Numbered from the stretch's first letter, positions 1-6,438 are shown. The stretch is DNA of 10,616 nt from Candidatus Zixiibacteriota bacterium (GCA_022572905.1 JACZUZ010000032.1:1-10616); one strand, 5' to 3'. Numbers and translations are program-made. The notes: a model not told the origin generated them from the letters alone.

Positions 1-354
1 GGCGAGGGAAATGATTTTCATAAACTGTTTATCGCGGAGCTCTCTGGCCACCGGCCCGAAAATACGCGTTCCGCGCGGCTCGTTGTTCTCGCTAATAATC
101 ACCGCCGCGTTATCAGAGAAACGGATCAATGAGCCGTCTTTGCGGCGAATTTCCTTCTTAGTGCGAACAATAACAGCGCGACACACTTCAGATTTTTTTA
201 CAGTTCCTCCGGGAATGGCGTCTTTTACGGCAACTATCACAATATCACCAATCCTGGCGTAACGTTTTCGCGTTCCTCCCAGAATGCGGAAGCATAGCGC
301 TTTGCGCGCGCCTGAATTGTCGGCGACTATTAGCATTGTGTTTTCTTGTATCAT
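1..354 (-). CDS. rplN: 50S ribosomal protein L14 (uL14), 3' end cut by the window edge
   Basis: uL14 binds 23S rRNA at the subunit interface and forms bridges to 16S rRNA. The ATG at 354-352 opens the family N-terminus [19 protein letters not shown]. The body has the usual landmarks: a [14 protein letters not shown] strand, [13 protein letters not shown] in the middle, and [13 protein letters not shown] followed by FMKIISLA at the end. Exactly 118 codons are present. The family is about 122 residues and normally ends a few residues after this point, so only the last codons and the stop are missing. It follows rpsQ by 62 bases, as expected for the S10-to-spc transition. The ribosome binding site is weak: AGGG lies 13 bases before the ATG. 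The spacer contains a TCTTAAGA palindrome (379-386). The identity is secure from sequence alone. Confidence 0.97.
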   Translation of the reverse strand, partial: MIQENTMLIVADNSGARKALCFRILGGTRKRYARIGDIVIVAVKDAIPGGTVKKSEVCRAVIVRTKKEIRRKDGSLIRFSDNAAVIISENNEPRGTRIFGPVARELRDKQFMKIISLA

Positions 355-416
355 CGTTTTAGACTATCCCTGCGATATTCTTAAGATTATTACTTACGGG
401 CGCTCTTTGTCGTTTC

Positions 417-713
417 CTATTTGGCTTTCTCCAGCACTTCTGTTAAACGCCAGCGCTTCAACTTGGAGAGCGGCCGGGTTTCCACAACTTTTACTTTGTC
501 GCCAACGCCGGCTTTCCCTTCTTCGTCATGCGCATATAATTTTGATGTGGCGGAGACAATCTTGCCGTAGAGCGGGTGCTTGAAGCGTCTTTCGAGCTTG
601 ACCACTATTGTCTTGCTCATTTTGTCAGAGACGACAATGCCTTCTCTGGTTTTTCTGCGCCCGCGAATTATTGGTCTCGCTTCGGCTGTTTCTTTATTAA
701 CTGTGGCCGTCAT
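417..713 (-). CDS. rpsQ: 30S ribosomal protein S17 (uS17)
   Basis: uS17 is a primary 16S rRNA binder of the small-subunit body (OB-fold). The 98-residue product contains the signature run [14 protein letters not shown] (about residues 25-38), then KHPLYGKIV, the [13 protein letters not shown] turn and the conserved RPLSKLKRW near the C-terminus. Compared with E. coli S17 (84 residues) it has about 15 extra basic and polar N-terminal residues ([15 protein letters not shown]), a type of leader I recall from FCB-group proteins. The ATG at 713-711 is supported by AGGAG at 720-724, spaced 6 bases. It lies 57 bases after rpmC and 62 before rplN. The stop is TAG. Confidence 0.97.
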   Translation of the reverse strand: MTATVNKETAEARPIIRGRRKTREGIVVSDKMSKTIVVKLERRFKHPLYGKIVSATSKLYAHDEEGKAGVGDKVKVVETRPLSKLKRWRLTEVLEKAK

Positions 714-743
714 TAATTTCTCCTAAAGAAGTGAGTCAGATTT

Positions 744-757
744 GATCTCGTAAGATC
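744..757 (-). promoter_or_regulatory. Small intercistronic hairpin, rpmC-rpsQ spacer
   Basis: GATCT (744-748) and AGATC (753-757) are perfect inverted repeats. In the mRNA they give a 5-bp stem with the loop UACG, which fits the UNCG tetraloop pattern although the closing pair is U-A instead of the stabilising C-G. No U-run follows, so it is not an intrinsic terminator. It may be chance or a minor processing or stability element. Confidence 0.3.
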
Positions 758-770
758 GCGCTTTCTTGAG

Positions 771-1028
771 CTACGCCTTTTTTTCTTTCTTGTCTGAATC
801 ACCAAGAACGCTCACTCTTGTGTCTGTTATTGTGCGGATTCCGCGCCTGTCTTCAGTAACAATTGTCGCAATACGCGCTAGCTCTCTTCTTATTAAGCGC
901 AAGCGCAGAGGATTATCCAGAGGTTTCATTGTCCTGCGCATTTGCAGGTTAAACATCTCCTCTTTGAGATCTCTTTCGCGATGTTCCAGTTCGTCCCTGG
1001 TATAGTCTCTTAGCGACGATATTTTCAA
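771..1028 (-). CDS. rpmC: 50S ribosomal protein L29 (uL29), TTG start
   Basis: uL29 is a small helical-hairpin protein near the exit-tunnel mouth, where it contributes with L23 to the docking site for trigger factor and SRP. The start is a TTG at 1028-1026 overlapping the rplP stop (TTGA, 4-base overlap). AGGGG (1036-1040) lies 7 bases upstream and supports it, and the resulting [15 protein letters not shown] matches the family start. The central helix ([10 protein letters not shown]) and the second helix ([18 protein letters not shown]) are clear. The family is usually 60-70 residues. This one has 85, with an additional C-terminal tail of about 25 residues ending in DKKEKKA. Translation is probably coupled to rplP. 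Confidence 0.95.
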   Translation of the reverse strand: MKISSLRDYTRDELEHRERDLKEEMFNLQMRRTMKPLDNPLRLRLIRRELARIATIVTEDRRGIRTITDTRVSVLGDSDKKEKKA

Positions 1029-1453
1029 CCTAGCGCCCCTTCATCTTCCATGCGACTGACAAAGCGTGTTTTCATCGGCAATTTGTTTGAAGCGAGCCTG
1101 AACGCTTCGCGCGCCGTACTCTCATCGACTCCCTGAACTTCAAAGAGAATCCTTCCCGGCTTAATCACCGCCACCCAATATTCGGGCGCCCCTTTTCCCT
1201 TACCCATGCGTGTTTCGGCAGGCTTTTGGGTTATCGGCTTGTCCGGGAATATACGAATCCAAACTTTTCCACCACGCTTGATATGCCTCGTCAACGCCAC
1301 ACGAGCGGCCTCGATTTGCCGATTGCTCATCCAGGCGGCCTCAAGTGATTTCAGTCCATATTCACCGAATGCCACGGTTGAACCCCTATAGGCTTTTCCG
1401 CGACGATTTCCGCGCTGTGTTTTGCGGAACTTTACTTTCTTCGGCATTAACAT
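1025..1453 (-). CDS. rplP: 50S ribosomal protein L16 (uL16)
   Basis: uL16 joins late in 50S assembly and contacts the A-site tRNA elbow near the peptidyl transferase centre. The 142-residue product starts [15 protein letters not shown], which aligns with E. coli MLQPKRTKFRK, so I use the first ATG (1453-1451) over the second one two codons later. AGGA lies 10 bases upstream. The conserved [23 protein letters not shown] segment contains the arginine that corresponds to the hydroxylated Arg81 of E. coli. Then come [15 protein letters not shown] and the ending [19 protein letters not shown]. The last few residues ([10 protein letters not shown]) form a short tail. It overlaps rpmC by four bases and follows rpsC by 32. 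Confidence 0.97.
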   Translation of the reverse strand: MLMPKKVKFRKTQRGNRRGKAYRGSTVAFGEYGLKSLEAAWMSNRQIEAARVALTRHIKRGGKVWIRIFPDKPITQKPAETRMGKGKGAPEYWVAVIKPGRILFEVQGVDESTAREAFRLASNKLPMKTRFVSRMEDEGALG

Positions 1454-1485
1454 AATCGTTATATCCTGCTCTTAAGTCAGGCCTG

Positions 1486-2391
1486 CTAGTTTTGGCGCTT
1501 TCCGGTGTCACCCGATGGTTTTCCGCCGCCCTCAGACCCACTTTTGGAAGCGTCTCTTGAGGGTTCTCTCGAACTATCTCTTGGACCATCACCGGGTCCA
1601 CCCGGACCTCTTTTTGGTCCGCGTCGCACTCTGCCACGCACACGCGTTGAACGGCGACGGCTGTCGTCTCCGCCCCGTCGACGTCCTTTGCGGTCAGCCA
1701 TGGCCGCTAATTCGGGGCTCATTTGCGAGTCGCTTTTCTCATCCTTATCAGAAAAATCGCCGCGATCCATAATTTCGCCTTTGCAAATCCAAACCTTGAC
1801 ACCGATAGCCCCATAAGTTGTTCTGGATGTCGAGCTCGCGTAATCTATGTCGCTACGCAACGTGTGCAACGGTACTCTGCCTTCGTGATATTTTTCCGTC
1901 CGCGCAATTTCCGCGCCGGCCAGACGCCCCCCGCAAATAATTTTGATTCCCTGGGCTCCCATTTTCATTGTAGCGGCCAGCGCTCTTTTCATTGCGCGGC
2001 GATAAGCTACTCTTCCGCTGAGCTGCGACGCAATGGAATCCGCGACCAACTTCGCAGAAAGCTCCGGTCTTTTTACTTCGACGATATTGAGTGTAATATC
2101 TCTCTTCGTGAGTAGATGCAGCTCTTCGCGAAGTTTATCTACTTCGGCGCCTTTGCGGCCGATTACAATCCCGGGTCGTGACGTATGTATATCGACTGTG
2201 ACTTTCCGGGGATCCCGCTTAATCCCAACCTTCGCCACGCTGGCGTTACTCAAGCGTGAGTTTACATAGCGTCTTATCTGCATGTCTTCAAAAAGGAAAT
2301 CACTGAAATCGCGTCCTCTGGCAAACCACTTGCTATTCCAGGACTTATTCACGCCCAGCCTGAACCCTATGGGATGTGTTTTTTGACCCAA
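1486..2391 (-). CDS. rpsC: 30S ribosomal protein S3 (uS3) with long C-terminal tail, TTG start
   Basis: uS3 lines the mRNA entry channel in the 30S head and has helicase and single-strand RNA-binding roles. The N-terminus [13 protein letters not shown] is diagnostic, followed by the KH type II domain with its GxxG loop GRKG at residues 78-81. The C-terminal domain includes [13 protein letters not shown] (from 125) and ends with [10 protein letters not shown] (197-206). The family is usually about 210-240 residues. Here residues 207-301 form a low-complexity tail with RRR, RGRVRRG, GPGGPG and SR/SG clusters, probably disordered and RNA-binding. The start is TTG (2391-2389), two bases after the rplV stop. 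AAGGA (2397-2401) with 5-base spacing, plus the exact family N-terminus, make this certain. It is probably co-translated with rplV. Confidence 0.97.
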   Translation of the reverse strand: MGQKTHPIGFRLGVNKSWNSKWFARGRDFSDFLFEDMQIRRYVNSRLSNASVAKVGIKRDPRKVTVDIHTSRPGIVIGRKGAEVDKLREELHLLTKRDITLNIVEVKRPELSAKLVADSIASQLSGRVAYRRAMKRALAATMKMGAQGIKIICGGRLAGAEIARTEKYHEGRVPLHTLRSDIDYASSTSRTTYGAIGVKVWICKGEIMDRGDFSDKDEKSDSQMSPELAAMADRKGRRRGGDDSRRRSTRVRGRVRRGPKRGPGGPGDGPRDSSREPSRDASKSGSEGGGKPSGDTGKRQN

Positions 2392-2393
2392 AT

Positions 2394-3071
2394 TTATCCT
2401 TCTTTCTTATCCGAATCTTTTTTTGAACTCTTCGGATTCAGAGCGTTGGTGGCGCTGGCCTTGCCCTCTAATTTTTCTTTTTTAGCGCCGGCGCTTTTTT
2501 CAACAGATTTTTTAGATGTCATCTCAGAACTTTTCTTAGCCACTTTCTTTTTCATTCCAGCCGCAGATTTCTTCACAAAAGATTTCTTGGCAGAGGCTTT
2601 CTTTGCAGTAGACTTCTTGACGGAAGATTTCTTAGATCGCGCCATCTTCGCGGCATCCTTGGATTCCGCTTTTTTCTTTGCGCCACTCTTTTTCGAAATG
2701 GGCTCGTCGCCAACAGTTCCGCTCACTTCTACAGTTAGGTGACTGTAGCGAAGTTGCCTGCGGTTTGCGCGACCCATTGCCCGAAATTCCCAGCGAGGGG
2801 CTATAGGTCCGCGGTCGACCATCACATTGGTTACCGCCAGATCCTCCGGTCGAACCTTTCCGTGCCCGTAGTCGCCGCCCACAGCGTTTGCTACAGCGGA
2901 CTTCAGCGTCTTGGCTACTACCAGCGCAAGTTTGCGCTTGGCCATAAAGTTCAAGAGATCAAGCGCTTCTTCGGCTTTGAGTCCGCGTATCATTCTGGCG
3001 ACTTGACGAAGCTTTCTATCGCCAATTTGCAAGAAACGCGCTTTAGCGACTTTTTTAATCTGGGTAGCCAT
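2394..3071 (-). CDS. rplV: 50S ribosomal protein L22 (uL22) with lysine-rich C-terminal tail
   Basis: uL22 binds all domains of 23S rRNA, and its long beta-hairpin lines the exit tunnel. The core is residues 1-118: [20 protein letters not shown], the ANA motif near 61-63, and the hairpin [19 protein letters not shown] (86-104) followed by SHLTVEVS. The hairpin tip differs from the common pattern (see findings). Residues 123-225 are a tail with 34 lysines out of 103, rich in Ala and Ser and with repeated KK-x3 pentads around 147-170, resembling histone H1-like tails. The family is normally about 110-120 residues, so the length is nearly doubled. The ATG at 3071-3069 has no clear Shine-Dalgarno; the palindrome ATATTAATAT (3072-3081) abuts it. 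The gene ends two bases before rpsC. Confidence 0.97.
   Translation of the reverse strand: MATQIKKVAKARFLQIGDRKLRQVARMIRGLKAEEALDLLNFMAKRKLALVVAKTLKSAVANAVGGDYGHGKVRPEDLAVTNVMVDRGPIAPRWEFRAMGRANRRQLRYSHLTVEVSGTVGDEPISKKSGAKKKAESKDAAKMARSKKSSVKKSTAKKASAKKSFVKKSAAGMKKKVAKKSSEMTSKKSVEKSAGAKKEKLEGKASATNALNPKSSKKDSDKKEG
2397..2401 (-). promoter_or_regulatory. Ribosome binding site deciding the rpsC TTG start
   Basis: AAGGA on the minus strand overlaps the last codons of rplV and lies 5 bases before the TTG of rpsC. No ATG or GTG in frame would give the canonical MGQK N-terminus, so this site fixes the start. Confidence 0.75.
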
Positions 3072-3112
3072 ATATTAATATCTTGCTCAGTTAATTCTCT
3101 GAACTCTTCTCG

Positions 3113-3406
3113 TTACTTCTTCCTTAGCGCTGAACTTCTGTCGGCGAGTTTTCCGCTGTGTCCGCGGAATGTTCTGGTTGGCGAAAACTCACCGAGCTTG
3201 TGACCGACCATATTTTCAGTTACATAGATAGGGATAAATTTGATGCCGTTATGCACCGCAAAAGTATGCCCGATGAATTCCGGAGTGATAGTAGATCGAC
3301 GAGACCAGGTCTTAATCACTTTCTTACTTCCGCCGTCATTCATAGCGGAAACCTTCTTCATCAAACTGAGATCCACAAAAGGACCCTTTTTTAGTGAGCG
3401 AGCCAT
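3113..3406 (-). CDS. rpsS: 30S ribosomal protein S19 (uS19)
   Basis: uS19 sits in the 30S head with S13 and reaches toward the A-site tRNA and the intersubunit bridge. The 97-residue product has the complete family pattern: [12 protein letters not shown] at the start, KTWSRRSTI in the middle, [23 protein letters not shown] and TRTFRGHSG near the end, then a short variable tail ending in RKK. The ATG at 3406-3404 has GGAG seven bases upstream. It is separated from rplB by a structured 97-base spacer and from rplV by 41 bases. Nothing is unusual in the protein. Confidence 0.98.
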   Translation of the reverse strand: MARSLKKGPFVDLSLMKKVSAMNDGGSKKVIKTWSRRSTITPEFIGHTFAVHNGIKFIPIYVTENMVGHKLGEFSPTRTFRGHSGKLADRSSALRKK

Positions 3407-3456
3407 CAGATATCTCCGTAAATTCTAATTCAAACCTAATTTTCTTTAAAATTAAC

Positions 3457-3501
3457 ACCAGTTACGCTTCGCGATCGCGCTTCAATTGCGGCGTAACCGA
3501 T
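3457..3501 (-). promoter_or_regulatory. Stem-loop between rplB and rpsS
   Basis: In the mRNA, AUCGGUUACGC (3501 down to 3491), starting three bases after the rplB stop codon, can pair with GCGUAACUGGU (3467 down to 3457). This gives an 11-bp stem with two G-U pairs, of which 7 bp (GTTACGC/GCGTAAC) are perfect at the DNA level. The 23-base loop itself contains the palindrome CGCGATCGCG. No U-run follows, so it is not a standard terminator. It could stabilise the upstream message, act as a processing site, or bind a regulatory r-protein. Confidence 0.5.
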
Positions 3502-3503
3502 TA

Positions 3504-4340
3504 TTAGTCTTTCTTTTTCTTCTTACGTCTCTCAACAATCATCTTCATCGATTTGCGCTTACTTCTAGTCTTGTATCCCTTGGTCGGCTTTCCCCAGGGC
3601 GTGCAGGGATGACGTCCGCCAGAGCTTCTTCCTTCGCCTCCGCCCATTGGATGATCAACCGGGTTCATCACCACGCCGCGCACCTTCGGCCTCTTTCCGC
3701 GCCATCGGTTCGCCCCGGCTTTTCCGATTACAATATTCTTGTGTTCGAGATTGCCGACCTGACCAACGGTGGCATAGCAGATTTCGGGAGTCATGCGCAC
3801 TTCACCGGACGGCATTTTTAGAATCGCCATCCCATTTTCTCTCGCAACCAACTGAACAGATGCGCCAGCGCTACGAGCCATCTGCCCGCCCTTTCCGGGG
3901 CGCATTTCTATATTATGTGCGGTTGCGCCAAGCGGCATATTTACCAGCGGCAGAGAATTTCCGGGACGGTACTCGGCCGTGGGACCCGAAACGAGATTGT
4001 CGCCAACACCGACACCTAGCGGAGCCAGGATATAGCGCTTTTCACCATCGACATAGTGCAAAAGAGCGATATTGGCGCTGCGATTCGGATCATACTCAAT
4101 CGACGCTACGCGCGCGGGAATGCCTATTTTGTCGCGCTTAAAATCTATTATGCGATAGAATCGCTTGTGCCCGCCCCCACGATGACGAGCGGTTACGCGC
4201 CCCTTATTATTACGCCCACCGCTCTTTTTGTTCGGTACGAGCAAAGAGCGCTCGGGCACGCTTGAGGTTATTTCCTCAAATCCTGGCGTAACCCTATAGC
4301 GAGTGGAAGGAGTATACGGTCTGTATGTTTTAAGCGCCAT
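3504..4340 (-). CDS. rplB: 50S ribosomal protein L2 (uL2)
   Basis: uL2 is a core 50S protein needed for subunit association and peptidyl transferase centre assembly. The 278-residue product begins [16 protein letters not shown], has the [19 protein letters not shown] segment (about 42-60), [11 protein letters not shown], and the C-terminal [20 protein letters not shown]. The Asp-His pair corresponding to E. coli D228/H229 is present. The following residue is Met ([10 protein letters not shown]), where E. coli has His. The C-terminus ends IVERR followed by a lysine run and Asp. The ATG at 4340-4338 has no Shine-Dalgarno; the upstream 20 bases are A/T only apart from one G. It lies 57 bases after rplW and 97 before rpsS. 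Confidence 0.98.
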   Translation of the reverse strand: MALKTYRPYTPSTRYRVTPGFEEITSSVPERSLLVPNKKSGGRNNKGRVTARHRGGGHKRFYRIIDFKRDKIGIPARVASIEYDPNRSANIALLHYVDGEKRYILAPLGVGVGDNLVSGPTAEYRPGNSLPLVNMPLGATAHNIEMRPGKGGQMARSAGASVQLVARENGMAILKMPSGEVRMTPEICYATVGQVGNLEHKNIVIGKAGANRWRGKRPKVRGVVMNPVDHPMGGGEGRSSGGRHPCTPWGKPTKGYKTRSKRKSMKMIVERRKKKKKD

Positions 4341-4364
4341 TTTTTATTTATTTCAAAATTTCGT

Positions 4365-4388
4365 TTACTGGTATTCGATTACTAGTAT
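4365..4388. repeat. Imperfect 10-bp direct repeat in the rplW-rplB spacer
   Basis: TTACTGGTAT (4365-4374) and TTACTAGTAT (4379-4388) are 9/10 identical and separated by TCGA, a 14-base period. Because each copy is nearly palindromic, the pair could also fold in mRNA as an 8-bp stem with one mismatch. The role is unknown; this could be chance in an A/T-rich spacer. Confidence 0.35.
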
Positions 4389-4397
4389 CCATGCTCT

Positions 4398-4682
4398 CTA
4401 TACGCTTTCAAAATCTGCGATTACCTGGCCTTTTTTCAATTTTACTAATGCTTTTTTCCAGGTCGGAGTTTTACCAACGTTTCGCCCCATGCGTTTCGTT
4501 TTTCCAGCGACAATCATTGTTCGCACGCTGTCAACCTTCACCTTGAAAGCTTCTTCAACGGCTTTCTTTATCATCATCTTGTCGGCTTTGCGAGCCACTC
4601 GAAAAACGTACTTCTCCCCGCCCTCGCGAATGATAGTAGATTTCTCGGTCGTCAGATGAAGTTGTAAAACTCCTTTGATCAT
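4398..4682 (-). CDS. rplW: 50S ribosomal protein L23 (uL23)
   Basis: uL23 sits at the exit-tunnel mouth and is the main docking site for trigger factor and SRP. The 94-residue product shows the family pattern: LTTEKSTIIREGGEKYVFRV (about 11-30), then KKAVEEAFKVKVDSVRTM and the tunnel-side loop GKTKRMGRNVGKTPTWKKALVKLKKGQ. The ATG at 4682-4680 shares one base with the rplD stop (TGATG). AGGAGG lies 10 bases upstream inside rplD, so translation is probably coupled. Length and content are normal. Confidence 0.97.
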   Translation of the reverse strand: MIKGVLQLHLTTEKSTIIREGGEKYVFRVARKADKMMIKKAVEEAFKVKVDSVRTMIVAGKTKRMGRNVGKTPTWKKALVKLKKGQVIADFESV

Positions 4683-5314
4683 CAGGAAAAAACCTCCTCG
4701 GCTTTCTTGAGACCAGCCTTTGTAAAAAAGATCGTATCCGCATCTAGCGCCTCATATGCGTTCAATAGAGACGCCGAACGATAGCGCACGTTTGGTATGT
4801 TCCTCGCGGAAAGTTTGGCGTTGTCATTCACGCCTTCGTCCAAAATTAGCGCTTTCTTGTTTTCAAGACCCAAGCTCTTCAACATTTCCGCAAACGCCTT
4901 AGTTTTTACTTCACTGAAGGAAATCCCCTCCAGCGCCTTGATCCGTCCTTCCCGCGCTTTGTCCGAGAGAGCTGATTTCAGCGCAATCCGCTTTAGTCGC
5001 TTTGGAAAGTCATGTTTGAATGAGCGCGGCTTCGGACCGAAGATAATTCCGCCGCCTCTCCATAGGGGCGAGCGGCTGGTTCCGGCCCGGGCGCGGCCGG
5101 TTCCTTTCTGGCGCCAGGGTTTCTTGCCACCTCCCGACACTTCCGAACGGCCTTTTGTACTCGAAGTGCCCTGCCGTTGATTGGCCAAATAGTTTACAAC
5201 GTACTGATGCACGACAGCGCTGTTTGGCTCATAGCCAAAGAGACTGGCGCTGAGGTTGCAGGTCCCCACTTCGGAACCGCTCTGATTGTAAACTTTCGCT
5301 GTTAGTTTGCCCAT
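4682..5314 (-). CDS. rplD: 50S ribosomal protein L4 (uL4)
   Basis: uL4 is an early-assembling 50S protein whose long loop reaches the exit-tunnel constriction opposite L22. In E. coli it also represses the S10 operon. The 210-residue product starts MGKLTAKVYNQSGSEVG. The tunnel loop contains QGTSSTKGRSEVSGGGKKPWRQKGTGRARAG (about 48-78), then SPLWRGGGIIFGPKPRS, both strongly conserved. The C-terminal half has the family helix pattern and ends in KAEEVFS. The ATG at 5314-5312 has only a weak AGGA 11 bases upstream, partly inside the 3' arm of the rplC-stop hairpin. It starts 24 bases after rplC and overlaps rplW by one base. Whether L4 regulates this operon cannot be judged here. Confidence 0.98.
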   Translation of the reverse strand: MGKLTAKVYNQSGSEVGTCNLSASLFGYEPNSAVVHQYVVNYLANQRQGTSSTKGRSEVSGGGKKPWRQKGTGRARAGTSRSPLWRGGGIIFGPKPRSFKHDFPKRLKRIALKSALSDKAREGRIKALEGISFSEVKTKAFAEMLKSLGLENKKALILDEGVNDNAKLSARNIPNVRYRSASLLNAYEALDADTIFFTKAGLKKAEEVFS

Positions 5315-5326
5315 ACTAATTTATTT

Positions 5327-5343
5327 CCTGACCCAGTGTCAGG
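5327..5343 (-). promoter_or_regulatory. Hairpin over the rplC stop codon, ahead of rplD
   Basis: CCTGAC (5327-5332) and GTCAGG (5338-5343) are perfect inverted repeats with a 5-base loop. In the mRNA the 5' arm contains the UGA stop of rplC, and the 3' arm contains the AGG of the only Shine-Dalgarno-like sequence before rplD. Ribosomes finishing rplC would melt it, a layout that suits translational coupling of rplC and rplD. Function is inferred. Confidence 0.45.
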
Positions 5344-5983
5344 CCACAAAACTTGCATTCTTCACTCGTGACGAACTTCGGAGTCTCAACACTGTTCCTT
5401 TTTTGCCCGGCGTAGCTCCCGAAAGCAGGATTATATTTTTTTCAGGCGTAACTCTGACTACCTGCAAACCGATCACGGTAACTTTCTCCGCCCCCATGTG
5501 ACCGCCCATCCGTACGCCTTTGAAGACACGCGATGGATAAGAAGATTGTCCAATCGAACCGGGCGCTCTGAGTCTGTCGGACTGGCCGTGAGTTCGCTGA
5601 CCACCCTTGAAACCATGGCGGCGCACAACTCCCTGAAACCCAAGCCCTTTTGACTGCGCCATTACATCCACAATATCGCCAATTTTGAACAAGTCCGCTG
5701 TGAGAGTGTCGCCTACTTTCAGCTCGTCTTCGTATTTGATCTCACATAGATTGCGAAGCGGCGCTACACCTGCTTTTTCAAACTGTCCGAGTTGCGCTTT
5801 GTTGAAGAGATTCTTCCGACGCTCGCCGAATCCTACCTGCGCCGCCACATAGCCATCCTTTTCCACATCACGAAGACTGACAACAACGTTGGGACCAGCT
5901 TCAATAACCGTAACCGGAATAGCTAATCCATCCTCACGGAAAATTCGGGACATGCCCAACTTTTTACAGATCAATTCTCTCAT
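5339..5983 (-). CDS. rplC: 50S ribosomal protein L3 (uL3)
   Basis: uL3 nucleates 50S assembly and extends a loop to the peptidyl transferase centre. The product (214 residues from the ATG at 5983) begins MRELICKKLGMSRIF, matching the family. A GTG one codon earlier (5986) would add one Met, but the ATG aligns better. The central loop GFQGVVRRHGFKGGQRTHG and SIGQSSYPSRVFKGVRMGGHMG contain the conserved glutamine of the GQ-x-SYPSRVFKG region that is methylated (Gln150) in E. coli. The C-terminus is VTPEKNIILLSGATPGKKGTVL plus a short tail. No clear Shine-Dalgarno precedes it, and an AUG-UGA pair immediately overlaps the start (5988-5983). It follows rpsJ by 40 bases that include a hairpin. Confidence 0.97.
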   Translation of the reverse strand: MRELICKKLGMSRIFREDGLAIPVTVIEAGPNVVVSLRDVEKDGYVAAQVGFGERRKNLFNKAQLGQFEKAGVAPLRNLCEIKYEDELKVGDTLTADLFKIGDIVDVMAQSKGLGFQGVVRRHGFKGGQRTHGQSDRLRAPGSIGQSSYPSRVFKGVRMGGHMGAEKVTVIGLQVVRVTPEKNIILLSGATPGKKGTVLRLRSSSRVKNASFVA

Positions 5984-6017
5984 CACATCACTTGTCTATC
6001 TTATTCGTTAACGCAGA

Positions 6018-6040
6018 TTGAAATCAGGTTTTGATTTCAA
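6018..6040 (-). promoter_or_regulatory. Nine-bp perfect hairpin over the rpsJ stop codon
   Basis: TTGAAATCA (6018-6026) and TGATTTCAA (6032-6040) are exact inverted repeats with a 5-base loop. In the mRNA the 5' arm covers the last sense codons of rpsJ, and the UGA stop (6026-6024) begins the 3' arm. No U-run follows, so it is not a typical terminator. It may act in message stability or in coupling rpsJ to rplC. Confidence 0.5.
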
Positions 6041-6332
6041 CATCCACTCCCGCCGGCAAATCCAGTTTCATTAATGCGTCCACAGTTTGCGGCGTTGAAT
6101 CATAGATTTCCAGCAAACGTTTGTGGATGCGGGTTTCAAATTGCTCCCGCGACTTCTTATCAACATGAGGAGACCGAAGAACGGTATAAACAGTGCGCTT
6201 TGTTGGCAGCGGAACAGGCCCGGCCACTTTTGCGCCCGTGCGGATCGCGGTTCGGGTTATTTCTTGCGCTGACTTATCGATCGAGAAATGATCGTAGGCC
6301 CGGAGTCTTATGCGAATCTTCTGAACGTCCAT
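6024..6332 (-). CDS. rpsJ: 30S ribosomal protein S10 (uS10)
   Basis: uS10 is a late-binding 30S head protein that also works in transcription antitermination with NusB. The 102-residue product has the family sequence: [21 protein letters not shown] at the start, [34 protein letters not shown] (about 34-67), [19 protein letters not shown], and the ending [11 protein letters not shown]. It is the first gene of the S10 cluster, 106 bases downstream of tuf. The ATG at 6332-6330 has no good Shine-Dalgarno; the palindrome ACATTAATGT (6334-6343) lies one base upstream. No convincing promoter or S10-type leader is visible in the spacer, so read-through from tuf is likely. Confidence 0.98.
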   Translation of the reverse strand: MDVQKIRIRLRAYDHFSIDKSAQEITRTAIRTGAKVAGPVPLPTKRTVYTVLRSPHVDKKSREQFETRIHKRLLEIYDSTPQTVDALMKLDLPAGVDVEIKT

Positions 6333-6438
6333 AACATTAATGTGTATCTACCTAATACGACTGGCCTTTACCAGCTCTTTCCGAATAACATGTTAAAGTT
6401 TACAAATCCACTGAAATATTCTATGGGCATATTCTGAA

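Noticed and set aside
1386..1643. Minus-strand frame of 85 codons across the rpsC end and rplP start
   Set aside because: It overlaps two certain r-protein genes in another frame and resembles no family I recognise.
1505..1816. Open frame of 103 codons on the plus strand opposite rpsC
   Set aside because: It is the antisense shadow of the low-complexity S3 tail; Pro/Ser/Leu-rich composition follows from the Gly/Arg/Ser codons opposite, and there is no family match.
2374..2742. Plus-strand 122-codon Phe-rich frame with membrane-protein appearance
   Set aside because: Phe and Leu runs are the reverse complement of the lysine-rich L22 tail (AAG/AAA codons), so the hydrophobic look is an artefact.
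6333..6438. Promoter or S10-type leader between tuf and rpsJ
   Set aside because: I found no -35/-10 pair with acceptable spacing and only a 4-bp stem (CTGG/CCAG near 6361-6374); nothing supports a separate S10 promoter.
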